DNA from: Acidobacteriota bacterium
Lineage (GTDB): Bacteria; Acidobacteriota; Terriglobia; Bryobacterales; JACQDG01
DNA length: 19,247 nt
Assembly (NCBI GenBank): GCA_016201185.1
Contig: JACQDG010000458.1
Location: forward strand, 1-19,247
Reading direction: 5' to 3'
Shown here: positions 7,128 through 14,695 of the stretch, one piece after another
Layout: every line of letters begins with the position of its first letter
How positions within the stretch are numbered: the stretch's first letter is position 1
Program-made: the position numbers and the translations under genes
The notes under the pieces: model-generated
What the model was told of the DNA's origin: nothing
Databases searched by the model: none
The model's input: only the letters and a program-made list of their open reading frames with translations

Positions 7128-7311
7128 GGGGAGGGCCTTCGCCTTCTTCCGACTGCGGAGTTATTTTCTCCGAATCCGATCTTAGCGGTGTGGAGACGAC
7201 ATACTCTCCCGAAGCCCAGCGGCCCAGGTCAATCACCCGGCAGCGCTCGCTGCAAAACGGATAATACTGTTCTTGCTCGGGCGCCGGCTTCTTGCAGATG
7301 GGGCAGTTCAC
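7111..7311 (-). CDS. yacG: YacG-type zinc-binding DNA gyrase inhibitor
   Basis: This is a 66-residue zinc-finger protein. Cys3 and Cys6 (NCPICKK) and Cys20 and Cys24 (FCSERC) give the C-X2-C-X13-C-X3-C pattern of YacG, followed by the conserved RVIDLGRWASGEY (25-37). E. coli YacG binds GyrB and inhibits gyrase. I start it at the GTG at 7309-7311, which overlaps the rimO stop as GTGA. The open frame continues upstream to 7452, but that extension is an Arg/Ala-rich shadow inside rimO. The acidic tail after residue 44 is variable in the family. The gene sits between rimO and pgpA and overlaps both. Confidence 0.9.
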   Translation of the reverse strand: MNCPICKKPAPEQEQYYPFCSERCRVIDLGRWASGEYVVSTPLRSDSEKITPQSEEGEGPPRDNAE

Positions 7312-8693
7312 CGTAAGACCCGTAGAAGATCGGGTGTTGGCCGCCGCCGCGGCGCGGGACCTGGCAGCAGCGTTCCCACCAGATCGTAATCCATCGACTC
7401 CGTAATCCGAACCCGCCGGATCGAGCCCGGCTCGGGCGGCGGTCCCTCGCAATCGTTGATGTAGGTCTTGCCGTCAATTTCGGCGGCCTGCCCCATCAGC
7501 CGGCCCTCCCAGAGCAATTCCGTCTCCTGCGAAGGCCCCTCGATGAGAATGGGAAAAACCTGCCCCGCCTTCTCCCGGCCGCGGGCCCGGGAAATCCAGC
7601 GTTGCAGCGCCAGCAGGCGCCGCTTGCGGTTGTAAATCGTCCTGCCGTCAACTTTCCCATCGAGATGGTAGCTGACGCTCGTTTCCTCGTCGGAGTAAGC
7701 GAAGACGCCCAGATGATCCAGCCTCGCTTCCTGCACAAAATCACATAAATCCTGGAAGTCCCGCTCCGTCTCGCAGGGAAAGCCCACAATGAAGCTGCTG
7801 CGCAGGGCCACGCCCGGGATGGTGCGGCGAATGCGCTCGAGCAGCCTGAGAAATATATCGCCCGAGCCGCCGCGCTTCATCCGCTTCAGCACCGGGGCGC
7901 TAGCGTGCTGCAAGGGCAAGTCAATATACTTGCAGAGCGTTTCATGAGCGGCCACCGTATCGAGCAGCTTCTGCGTAATTTTGTTCGGATACGCGTAAAG
8001 GAATCTCACCCAGCCGGCATTCTCCAGCTTCGCCAACCGCTCGAGCAGCAGGGCCAGACCATCCTTCAGCCCATAATCCTCGCCAAAGCAGGTCGTATCC
8101 TGCCCGATCAGGTTGATCTCCTGCACGCCTTCAGCGAACAGGCGGCGCGACTCGGCCACCACGCTTTCAAACTTCCGGCTGCGGAAGCGGCCCCGGAACT
8201 GCGGGATCACGCAGAATGAGCAGGGATGGTCGCAGCCCTCAGCAATCTTTACGTAGGCCAGGTGCCGCGGAGTCGCCCGCAGGCGTGGCGTCAGCTCATG
8301 GTACAGATAAGGCTCAGGACTGGGCACAAGCTCCCGGGCGTCAGTCGCGCCGTTCTCACACAGGGCCACAATCTGTTCGAGCTCGTTGGTGCCCACCACG
8401 GCATCCACTTCCGGGATCTCGCGCCGGATTTCCTGGCGGTAGCGCTCGACGAGGCATCCTGCCACGATCAGTTTGCGGGCCCGGCCACGCTTCTTGTACC
8501 CGGCCATTTCCAGACTCGTGTTCACCGACTCCTGCTTGGCCGGGTCGATGAAGCTGCAGGTATTGACCACCAGTGCCTCGGCATCGGAGGCATTGGGGGT
8601 CAATTCGTGGCCCCGGGCGGCCAGCAGCCCCATCATGACCTCGGTGTCCACGAGATTTTTGGGGCAACCCAGGCTGACAAAACCGATTTTCAT
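7308..8693 (-). CDS. rimO: Ribosomal protein S12 methylthiotransferase
   Basis: This radical-SAM enzyme adds a methylthio group to the conserved aspartate of ribosomal protein S12. The 461-aa protein has the N-terminal UPF0004 domain, with cluster cysteines Cys10 (VSLGCPKN), Cys46 (NTCSFI) and Cys80 (VAGC). The radical-SAM motif CDHPCSFC (Cys154, Cys158, Cys161) follows, and then a TRAM domain in about the last 70 residues. VSLGCPKNLVDTE and the CSFCVIPQFRGRFRSR stretch favour RimO over the tRNA enzyme MiaB. The ATG at 8693 has no good Shine-Dalgarno. The gene follows tgpA after 54 nt and overlaps yacG by 4 nt. Confidence 0.96.
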   Translation of the reverse strand: MKIGFVSLGCPKNLVDTEVMMGLLAARGHELTPNASDAEALVVNTCSFIDPAKQESVNTSLEMAGYKKRGRARKLIVAGCLVERYRQEIRREIPEVDAVVGTNELEQIVALCENGATDARELVPSPEPYLYHELTPRLRATPRHLAYVKIAEGCDHPCSFCVIPQFRGRFRSRKFESVVAESRRLFAEGVQEINLIGQDTTCFGEDYGLKDGLALLLERLAKLENAGWVRFLYAYPNKITQKLLDTVAAHETLCKYIDLPLQHASAPVLKRMKRGGSGDIFLRLLERIRRTIPGVALRSSFIVGFPCETERDFQDLCDFVQEARLDHLGVFAYSDEETSVSYHLDGKVDGRTIYNRKRRLLALQRWISRARGREKAGQVFPILIEGPSQETELLWEGRLMGQAAEIDGKTYINDCEGPPPEPGSIRRVRITESMDYDLVGTLLPGPAPRRRPTPDLLRVLR

Positions 8694-8747
8694 GAGGAAG
8701 AAACCGACCGGCCGGAAGAGACCGAAGCGCCCGGCGGAAGTTTCATT

Positions 8748-10907
8748 TTACCACGGCAGAGCTTCCCACGCCCGGATCAGGCCGGCCAGTTGCCGAGCCG
8801 CCTCGCCGTGGCCGCCGAAACGGGCGCGGTTGTAAAGAGCGGTGATCTCTTCGAACATCGCCGCCTGCTTCGAGGAGGGCGGGCGCCGCCGGGCAGAGTC
8901 TGTGCCGAGGACGGCCACGGCGGCGGCAAACTCCTGGGGGGTCTGCCAGCCGGGGCGCGCCACGCCGCGGCGCTTCAGCCGCTGGGCGGCGCGCTGGTAC
9001 AGCAAGGCGCAGTCGTGGGCGCTGCCGGCCCCGCGCTCCACCCGGCGGGCCCTCCACCAGAGTGCCGCATAAGGCGCTGTCTTCGCTGCGGCCCAGGCCA
9101 GCAGCGCGGCGCCCGCTGCCACCACGGCAAACCAGGAAATTTGGGCCGGGTTCTGTCTTAACCGCGTGGTCTTCTTCTCGATCCACTGCCACCCAGCGTC
9201 CCACCACAGCGCCGTCGCGTCACCCGCCCTCTGCCAGCGGCCCTGGAGGCCGCGCGCCAGCCGAATCTGCCGGCCGACGTCGTACTGCAGGATCCAGTCG
9301 TTCCAGTAGGTTTCCAGAGCGTCCAGGAGGATCCAGGCCCGCCCCAGCACCGTGCCTTCGGCCGGCTCGGGCGGCGTGGGATCAAACGTCACCCAGCCGG
9401 ACTGCGGGAAGTAGGCTTCCACCCAGCTGTGCGCGTCGCTGGCGCGGATGGTCTGGTAGCCGGTCATGGGGTTGTAGACGCCGCCGTGGAAACCGTTCAC
9501 CATCCGCGCTGGAATGCCCAGTGTCCGCAGCATGACGGCCATTGCTGAGGCGAAATATTCGCAATGCCCCTTGCGGCGACGAAACAGGAAGTCGGCCAGC
9601 GGGTCGGCGGAGCGCTCGGCCGGCAGCTCCAGCGTGTAGCCGAACTCCGTCCGCAGGTAGTGCTCCAGCGCGGCCGCGCGCCAGTAAGGTGTCAACTGCG
9701 TCTCGGTGACGTATCGGGCGAGCTCGGGAATCCGCGGGTCAAGCTCCGGCAATTGCAAATAGGCGGCGCGAACCGGCTCGGGATATCCTTCAGCCAGGTT
9801 GCCCAGTTCCTCGCGGCGTGCCGGATTCAGGAAGCTCGTGCCCTCGTAGCGCAGCGGCTTCCAGCGGCTCCCGGGCAGGAAGATGCTGTCGGTAAGGCTC
9901 CACTCGAGCCGTGGGAAGACGCTGGCGACCACCTCGGGAATCTCCGCCAGGAAGATCGCCTCGGTGTCCATTGGCTCGCGCAGCGCCTGGTAGCGGATTC
10001 TGGGACCCGGGCGCAGCCTTTGCCGCGCCCCTGCCACTACATAGGTCCCGTACGGACTTACTAATACCTGCCCGGTCCGCGGCGGGTTCGACCATTTCTG
10101 GCCGTCGAAACGCTCTAGGGCCACGCCGCGCCAGCGCAGCCGCACCCCCTTCGGACCGTCAAGAATCTTAATGCGCAGCACGGGTGTAGAAAGCTGCTTG
10201 ACCCGGCCGATCGTTCCCAGCGCCACCTCTTCGGAGAACCCTAGGATGGACTCCCCCGTGGCAGGCATCCGCGCCAGGTAGGCTCCGGCGGCCCGCGGCA
10301 CGACAAAGAACAGGCCCACGCTGAGCGCCGCAATGCCTGCGGCCAGCGCCACGCTCAGGGCTGCCAGCCGGCGGTTCAGCGGCGCAGCCGGGGCCCGATG
10401 CGGTGCCCGATCCCCGCTGCGCTGGATCTCGTAACTGGTCCGCGCCGCCACGGCGAACAACAGGAACAAGGCCAGGAACCCGAAGAAGGCCACGCTCGAA
10501 GAGAGCATAGCGGCCGAGAGCAATTCGAGGAAGGCGATCACTCCCAGGTAAGAGTAGTCCCGGGTTGTGCGAGCCGTGAGCACCTTCATAATGGCGAGGA
10601 AGAAGACCAGCCGCACGGTGGCGTCGAGGAAATCCTTCGAGAGGTAGAGAAAATCGAGGGGGTAAAAGCCTATGTAGGCGATGGTGAGGGCCCGCACCGC
10701 CGGGTCGGAGAGCGGAATGCGCAGCCATCCGGGAATCACCAGGGCCCGAGCTACCAGCGCCGCGCCCGCCGCGACAGCCGTCCCCCGATCTAAGCGCCCG
10801 GTCGCCAGCACGGCCAGATAGCCGGTCGCCACGAGCAACAGCAGGGAGGCCTGGAAAAATCCGTCCCCAGGAGCCGTGCTCGCCGCCTTCGGCCGCATAT
10901 CTGTCAT
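8748..10907 (-). CDS. TgpA-like membrane protein with DUF3488, transglutaminase and DUF4129-like regions
   Basis: This is a 719-residue membrane protein. The N-terminal region (about 17-205) carries six or so hydrophobic helices (DUF3488-type). It is followed by an extracytoplasmic segment and a transglutaminase core with the probable triad Cys449 (KGHCEYFASAM), His493 (SDAHSWVEAYF) and Asp509 (VTFDPTPP). One further membrane helix lies near 591-609. A cytoplasmic tail (about 630-700) resembles DUF4129, ending in LYNRARFGG. Such proteins usually sit beside MoxR and DUF58 genes; here the upstream neighbour is a divergent kinase and the downstream one is rimO. The ATG at 10907 is chosen, with Met4 at 10898 as an alternative. 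Function, perhaps proteolysis or crosslinking at the envelope, is inferred from the fold only. Confidence 0.92.
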   Translation of the reverse strand: MTDMRPKAASTAPGDGFFQASLLLLVATGYLAVLATGRLDRGTAVAAGAALVARALVIPGWLRIPLSDPAVRALTIAYIGFYPLDFLYLSKDFLDATVRLVFFLAIMKVLTARTTRDYSYLGVIAFLELLSAAMLSSSVAFFGFLALFLLFAVAARTSYEIQRSGDRAPHRAPAAPLNRRLAALSVALAAGIAALSVGLFFVVPRAAGAYLARMPATGESILGFSEEVALGTIGRVKQLSTPVLRIKILDGPKGVRLRWRGVALERFDGQKWSNPPRTGQVLVSPYGTYVVAGARQRLRPGPRIRYQALREPMDTEAIFLAEIPEVVASVFPRLEWSLTDSIFLPGSRWKPLRYEGTSFLNPARREELGNLAEGYPEPVRAAYLQLPELDPRIPELARYVTETQLTPYWRAAALEHYLRTEFGYTLELPAERSADPLADFLFRRRKGHCEYFASAMAVMLRTLGIPARMVNGFHGGVYNPMTGYQTIRASDAHSWVEAYFPQSGWVTFDPTPPEPAEGTVLGRAWILLDALETYWNDWILQYDVGRQIRLARGLQGRWQRAGDATALWWDAGWQWIEKKTTRLRQNPAQISWFAVVAAGAALLAWAAAKTAPYAALWWRARRVERGAGSAHDCALLYQRAAQRLKRRGVARPGWQTPQEFAAAVAVLGTDSARRRPPSSKQAAMFEEITALYNRARFGGHGEAARQLAGLIRAWEALPW

Positions 10908-10926
10908 TCTAGCGCGGACGGTGAGT

Positions 10927-10932
10927 TATCAT
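10927..10932 (+). promoter_or_regulatory. Possible -10 element for the kinase gene
   Basis: TATCAT (five of six consensus bases) lies in the 48-bp gap between the divergent tgpA and kinase genes and would place transcription start about 17 nt before the kinase GTG. No convincing -35 element is present at 16-18 nt spacing, so this is weak. Confidence 0.2.
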
Positions 10933-10955
10933 CGTAAGACTCGGGCGAAAGCGTC

Positions 10956-13268
10956 GTGATAGGCCGCACCATCTCGCATTATCGGATCGAGGCCGAGCTG
11001 GGCCGGGGCGGAATGGGGGTGGTGTACCGTGCTCACGACGAACTGCTGCGCCGGCCGGTGGCGCTGAAGCTGCTGGCCGACCAGATCGAGAGCCGGGCAG
11101 AGCGACGGGCCCGCATCCTGGCCGAAGCCCGGGCCGCCTCGGCCTTGAACCACCCGGGTATTACGACCATCTATGAGGTGGGCGAGGAAGGGGAGCACCT
11201 CTTCATCGTGATGGAGTTGCTGGCGGGGCGTTCCTGGCGGGCGCTGACCGCCGAGGGTCCGATGGAGCCGAAGATGCTGGCGCGGCTGGGGGCGCAGGCG
11301 GCCGAGGCGCTGGCGGCCGCGCACGCCAAGGGAATCGTACACGGCGACGTCAAGCCGGAGAACATCTTCATGCAGCCGGACGGCCGGGTAAAGCTGCTCG
11401 ATTTCGGCATCGCGCGCCAGACGGCCGCCGAAACAGTGACGCTCAGCCGCGCCTTGCCTGACGAAACTGCCGCGCCGGACGCAAAGATTGTCGGCACGCT
11501 GGCCTACATGCCGCCGGAGCAGTTGCGCGGCGAAGATACCGATGGTCGCGCCGACCTGTTCTCGCTGGGCGTGGTTCTCTATGAATTGGCCGCCGGCCAC
11601 CGGCCGTTTCCCGGGCCGACGGCTCCGGCGCTGATGTCGCAAATCCTGAATGAGTCCCCGCCGCCGCTTCATTCCGGTACGGCCGCTGTTCCTGGCGAGC
11701 TGGCGCGGATCGTTCACAAGCTGCTCGAAAAACAGCCTGGATCGCGATATCAATCGGCGCACGAGTTGCAAGTGGATCTCGCCAACCTGGGCCGCGATCT
11801 GGAACTTGGCGCCCTGCTGCCGGCGGCCGTGGCCGGAAAGCGCGCGGCCGCCGTCCTGCCGTTTAAGCTGCTGACCCCCAACCTGGAAGACGAGTACTTG
11901 AGCGTCGCCCTGGCCGACGCGGTGATCAACGAGCTGAGCGCCAGCGGCGAGCTGCTGGTGCGGCCGACCAGCACCGTGATGCGATACGGCAAACAGGCGA
12001 CGGACCCGCTGGTTGCAGCGCGGGAGCTCAATGTGCAGGTAGTGGTGGATGGCAGCATTCAGAGACTCGGTCCGCGGCTGCGGGTGCACGTGCAGGCCTG
12101 GGATGCGCGCGACGGGGTCTCCCTGCTCTCAGCCAAACACGAGGCGGACCTGGCCGATCTCTTCAACCTGCAAGACAAGATTGCCGGTGCTGTAGCCCGA
12201 ACCCTGGGAGCCAAACCAGCTGAACAGACCACCACGGCCGTGCCGCCGACCAAGAACGCCCAGGCCTACGAACTTTTCCTCCGAGCTAGCGAGCGGCTGG
12301 CCCGGCTGAACCGCTGGGACATGCGCAGCGCTATCGAGATGCTGGAAAACGCCGTCCAGCACGATCCTCGGTTTGCCGATGCCTGGGCGAGGCTGGCCGA
12401 AGCGTGCATCCAGATGGCCGTTACTTTCGAGCCTGGACCACAGTGGTTTCGCAAGGCCGACCAGGCCATCCGACGCGCCTTGGCTGCCGATCCGGACAAT
12501 GCGGAGGCGATCTGTGCCCGAGGGCAGATCCTCTGGTCGCCGGTGAAGCGCTTCCAGAACCGCGCCGCGCTGCGGGCCCACGCTCAGGCCCTGCGCGTGA
12601 ATCCAGGCTGCTATCAGGCGCGTGCCCAGCAAGGGCTCATCCTTTTGCATGTGGGTCTGATGGAGGAGGGGAAGGAACAATTCATGAGCGTGCTGGCCGC
12701 CAATCCCGATGACACCCGCACGGTGGTGTTCATCGGACAGGCAGCGGCTTGGCGGGGGGACTACGAGGAAGCGAACCGTTACATGAGCCAAGCCCTGAGC
12801 ATGGATCCCGGGAGCATCTGGGCCAACCTTTTCATGCCCCCAGTCGCGATCTATCGCGGGGAACTGGAGCGGGCCGCGCAGATGATACAAGCGGCGGCCA
12901 AGGTGCTGCCCGGCGAGCCGACCGTGGCCAGCCTCGAGGGCTTGCTGTGGGCCAAACGGGGCGAGAAGCGCAAAGCAGAGCGGTCGCTCGAGCGGGCGCT
13001 GCGCGGGGGCAAGCCGGTTCTCCACACCCATCACTTGTGGCACAACGTCGCGGGATCTTACGCCATGCTTGGAAAGCCTGCCCAGGCGATTGCCTGGTTA
13101 CGCAAGGCCGCCGGCTTCGGCCTTCCCAATTACCCGCTTTTCCGCGACGATCCGCATTTACAGCCTCTGCACGACCATCCCCAGTTTCTGCGGCTGATGG
13201 CCGGCCTAAAAAAGGAATGGAACGGCTACCGGCGCGAGTTCGGTCACGGCTCCGAAAGCTCACCCTAG
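10956..13268 (+). CDS. Ser/Thr protein kinase with TolB-like region and TPR repeats
   Basis: This is a 770-residue Hanks-type kinase, apparently cytoplasmic because no membrane helix is visible. Kinase domain (8-280): glycine loop ELGRGGMGVVY (14-24), Lys38 (VALK), the catalytic loop HGDVKPEN (129-136), DFG (149-151) and PPEQL (186-190). The catalytic loop has Gly in place of the usual HRD arginine, while Asp131, Lys133 and Asn136 are kept. Residues 295-400 (RAAAVLPF...VQVVVDGSIQRLG) match the TolB N-terminal/FlgO-like region often joined to TPRs in adenylate-cyclase-type and acidobacterial kinase proteins. From about 436 to the end are TPR-like helical repeats, probably for protein binding. 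The start is GTG at 10956, giving an N-terminus typical of the family. It ends in a CTAG shared with convergent ybaK. Confidence 0.93.
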   Translation: MIGRTISHYRIEAELGRGGMGVVYRAHDELLRRPVALKLLADQIESRAERRARILAEARAASALNHPGITTIYEVGEEGEHLFIVMELLAGRSWRALTAEGPMEPKMLARLGAQAAEALAAAHAKGIVHGDVKPENIFMQPDGRVKLLDFGIARQTAAETVTLSRALPDETAAPDAKIVGTLAYMPPEQLRGEDTDGRADLFSLGVVLYELAAGHRPFPGPTAPALMSQILNESPPPLHSGTAAVPGELARIVHKLLEKQPGSRYQSAHELQVDLANLGRDLELGALLPAAVAGKRAAAVLPFKLLTPNLEDEYLSVALADAVINELSASGELLVRPTSTVMRYGKQATDPLVAARELNVQVVVDGSIQRLGPRLRVHVQAWDARDGVSLLSAKHEADLADLFNLQDKIAGAVARTLGAKPAEQTTTAVPPTKNAQAYELFLRASERLARLNRWDMRSAIEMLENAVQHDPRFADAWARLAEACIQMAVTFEPGPQWFRKADQAIRRALAADPDNAEAICARGQILWSPVKRFQNRAALRAHAQALRVNPGCYQARAQQGLILLHVGLMEEGKEQFMSVLAANPDDTRTVVFIGQAAAWRGDYEEANRYMSQALSMDPGSIWANLFMPPVAIYRGELERAAQMIQAAAKVLPGEPTVASLEGLLWAKRGEKRKAERSLERALRGGKPVLHTHHLWHNVAGSYAMLGKPAQAIAWLRKAAGFGLPNYPLFRDDPHLQPLHDHPQFLRLMAGLKKEWNGYRREFGHGSESSP

Positions 13269-13741
13269 GCCGCTACGCGCCGTCCAAACGGCAGGATCAT
13301 CGGCTCGACGGCTCGCCGGAAATCGGCAAATTGCAAGTGCACGACGTCGCGGTGCGTGCCGGCATTGAAGGCGATCGTCTGTTGCTGCGCCAAGCTGTTC
13401 TCGACATACACCGACAGGCCGTACAAATTGCCGAAGGGCGGCATGGCGCCCAACTCACAATCGGGAAACAGGTCGGCGATCTCCTTTTCCGTGGCCAGCC
13501 GCAGATGGGCGGCGCCTATGGCTTGCCGGAGCTCTTGCAAGTCCACCACGCTATCGGCGGGAAGAACGGCCATGACATAGGCATCGTCGGCCAGCAGCAC
13601 GACGCACTTGGCGATCATCCTTCCACTGAGGTGCTCCGCCTGAGCTACCTCCTGGGCAGTGAAAGCCAGCGGGTGGACCGTCTTGGTGTAAGGAATGTTG
13701 TGTTCGCTTAGATATGTCTCCAACCTCTGCAAGACCGCCAT
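13265..13741 (-). CDS. YbaK/EbsC-type aminoacyl-tRNA deacylase
   Basis: This is a 158-aa member of the YbaK/ProX editing-domain superfamily, which hydrolyses misacylated tRNAs such as Cys-tRNA-Pro or Ala-tRNA-Pro. Visible signatures are the conserved Lys45 within MIAKCVVLL, PADSVVDLQELRQAIG (61-76), the GAMPPFGN segment (98-105) and GTHRDVVHL (128-136). The exact tRNA substrate cannot be assigned. The ATG at 13741 is chosen because GGAGG lies 5 nt upstream (13747-13751) and the length fits the family; the frame stays open to 13795 but that extension looks non-coding. The preceding membrane-protein gene ends 50 nt upstream, with a hairpin between them. The 3' end overlaps the kinase gene. Confidence 0.9.
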   Translation of the reverse strand: MAVLQRLETYLSEHNIPYTKTVHPLAFTAQEVAQAEHLSGRMIAKCVVLLADDAYVMAVLPADSVVDLQELRQAIGAAHLRLATEKEIADLFPDCELGAMPPFGNLYGLSVYVENSLAQQQTIAFNAGTHRDVVHLQFADFRRAVEPMILPFGRRVAA

Positions 13742-13746
13742 AAGGA

Positions 13747-13751
13747 CCTCC
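13747..13751 (-). promoter_or_regulatory. Shine-Dalgarno fixing the deacylase start
   Basis: A perfect GGAGG on the minus strand lies 5 nt before the ATG at 13741. It supports the 158-residue product over the longer open frame that reaches 13795. Confidence 0.65.
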
Positions 13752-13760
13752 GATCTCGGT

Positions 13761-13787
13761 TGTGAAACGGCACAAGGCCGTTCCACA
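13761..13787 (-). other. Intercistronic hairpin
   Basis: Two 11-nt arms (13761-13771 and 13777-13787) can pair with one mismatch around a 5-nt loop. The stem begins 4 nt after the stop of the membrane-protein gene on the minus strand. No U-run follows it, so it is not a typical intrinsic terminator. It could be a processing, stability or partial-attenuation element between this gene and the deacylase gene. Confidence 0.45.
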
Positions 13788-13791
13788 AGAT

Positions 13792-14571
13792 TCACGCCGC
13801 CTTGATCGCGGGCGGCTCGGTTTCAGCGCTTTGCTGCTTCATGGCGGCGGCTTCCGGCTGTAACAGCCAGTAAGCGCACAGCGCCAGGGTAATGGTCGGC
13901 AACAGCCACAGACCCACGTGGCCCCAGATCATCAGCGTGCGGGGGAACTGGCTGGCGCCGAAAGTGCGGTCGTAGCCATAGCCGAGCGTCAGAACGGCGA
14001 ACAGCAGGCTGGCCGCGCTCGCCCAGCACCACGGCCAGAGCGGCAGCCGGCCGTCTTTCCGGCCCCAGAAAGCCAGGCCCAGGAACACGAAACCGGGGAT
14101 GGCGAAATAGGCCAGTAAGGCTGAAATCACCGGCGCGTCGAGGAAACCGGCCTGGTAAAGATGCTGGTAAGTCTGGCGCAGAGCCTCATCCTGCGTGCTG
14201 CTGTATCGCAGCAGGATCGTGTCGTGCCCGAAGGCCAGCCAGACGCTGTAAGCGGCCATGAGCGCTGTACCCAGGCCCAGAAAGCCCGCGCCGGCGACGG
14301 TGGACGTGGGGTGCAGACGATAGGTTCGGGTGGCCAAGGCCAACAAGAAGACTAGCGCGGCCATGGAAACGACGCCCAGAAAGGAGTGAGTGAAAAAGTC
14401 ACCGCCGAAATTAGGACGTTGCTGGGTCAGGAAAGTCTGCCAATCGATAGTTGCATAGGGTTGCCAGTTGCTGAAATGAATCGTCCGGTAGAGCCCGATC
14501 ACAAAAAACACTGCGGCGGCCAGGAAACCGCACAGGCTCGCCAGAGACAAGGCGCGCGTCTTGCGGAACAT
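13792..14571 (-). CDS. Unrecognised six-helix membrane protein
   Basis: This is a 259-residue integral membrane protein that I cannot place in a family. Predicted helices lie near 11-29, 62-82, 92-113, 147-168, 178-199 and 214-237, followed by a polar, Ala/Glu-rich tail. A soluble loop at 30-60 is rich in aromatic residues (SNWQPYATIDWQTF). Histidines are present in or near helices (His32, His62, His116, His218), but no known haem- or metal-binding pattern is clear. The start is secure: a perfect GGAGG stands 7 nt before the ATG at 14571 (14579-14583). An 18-bp dyad and a small reading frame lie upstream. It lies between a glycosyltransferase gene and a tRNA deacylase gene, neither of which suggests a role. 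Confidence 0.75.
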   Translation of the reverse strand: MFRKTRALSLASLCGFLAAAVFFVIGLYRTIHFSNWQPYATIDWQTFLTQQRPNFGGDFFTHSFLGVVSMAALVFLLALATRTYRLHPTSTVAGAGFLGLGTALMAAYSVWLAFGHDTILLRYSSTQDEALRQTYQHLYQAGFLDAPVISALLAYFAIPGFVFLGLAFWGRKDGRLPLWPWCWASAASLLFAVLTLGYGYDRTFGASQFPRTLMIWGHVGLWLLPTITLALCAYWLLQPEAAAMKQQSAETEPPAIKAA

Positions 14572-14645
14572 AAACCGACCTCCTTTATCTTGCAGGATTC
14601 CTCAAAATTGAGGAAAGGCGGGTGGAGCGGCCATGCTGGAAACAT
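14499..14645 (-). CDS. Possible leader ORF upstream of and overlapping the membrane-protein gene
   Basis: A 48-codon frame starts at the ATG at 14645, with GGAG 8 nt upstream (14654-14657). It runs through the dyad and the next gene's Shine-Dalgarno and stops at 14499, inside the membrane-protein gene in another frame. The N-terminal peptide MFPAWPLHPPFLNFEESCKI shows nothing recognisable, and the last 23 codons follow the coding constraints of the other gene. It could be a translated leader coupling initiation downstream, or chance. Confidence 0.2.
   Translation of the reverse strand: MFPAWPLHPPFLNFEESCKIKEVGLCSARRAPCLWRACAVSWPPQCFL
14598..14615 (-). promoter_or_regulatory. 18-bp dyad, operator candidate
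   Basis: TTCCTCAA-AA-TTGAGGAA has perfect 8-bp arms around a 2-bp centre and lies 27 nt upstream of the membrane-protein ATG. The centre is too short for a stable RNA loop with fully paired arms, which favours a dimeric repressor site over a terminator. No matching copy was noticed elsewhere in the window, and the regulator is unknown. Confidence 0.4.
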
Positions 14646-14666
14646 GACTCACTCTCCTTTAGTCTA

Positions 14667-14695
14667 TTTCTAGCACTTTTCGGGGCTCGAAGCAA
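14667..14695 (-). promoter_or_regulatory. Weak promoter candidate for the membrane-protein gene
   Basis: TTGCTT (14690-14695), a 17-nt spacer and TAGAAA (14667-14672) resemble a sigma70 promoter on the minus strand, with three and four consensus bases respectively. It lies just after the stop of the glycosyltransferase gene and would place the dyad in the 5' leader. Confidence 0.25.

Noticed and set aside
8694..8747. 18-codon frame ending at the rimO start codon
   Set aside because: No ribosome site and a low-complexity Ser-rich translation; most likely just the untranslated spacer between tgpA and rimO.
10906..10911. TAGAAT on the minus strand as a -10 for tgpA
   Set aside because: It overlaps the tgpA start codon, which would require a leaderless transcript from Met4, and there is no -35 match.
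10929..12089. 386-codon open frame on the minus strand opposite the kinase
   Set aside because: It is antisense to an unmistakable kinase domain and its translation is rich in Arg, Gln, Gly and His with no domain signatures, as expected for a high-GC shadow frame.
12129..13043. 304-codon minus-strand frame opposite the TPR region
   Set aside because: Same reason: it mirrors the GC-rich third positions of the + strand TPR coding sequence and shows no motif.
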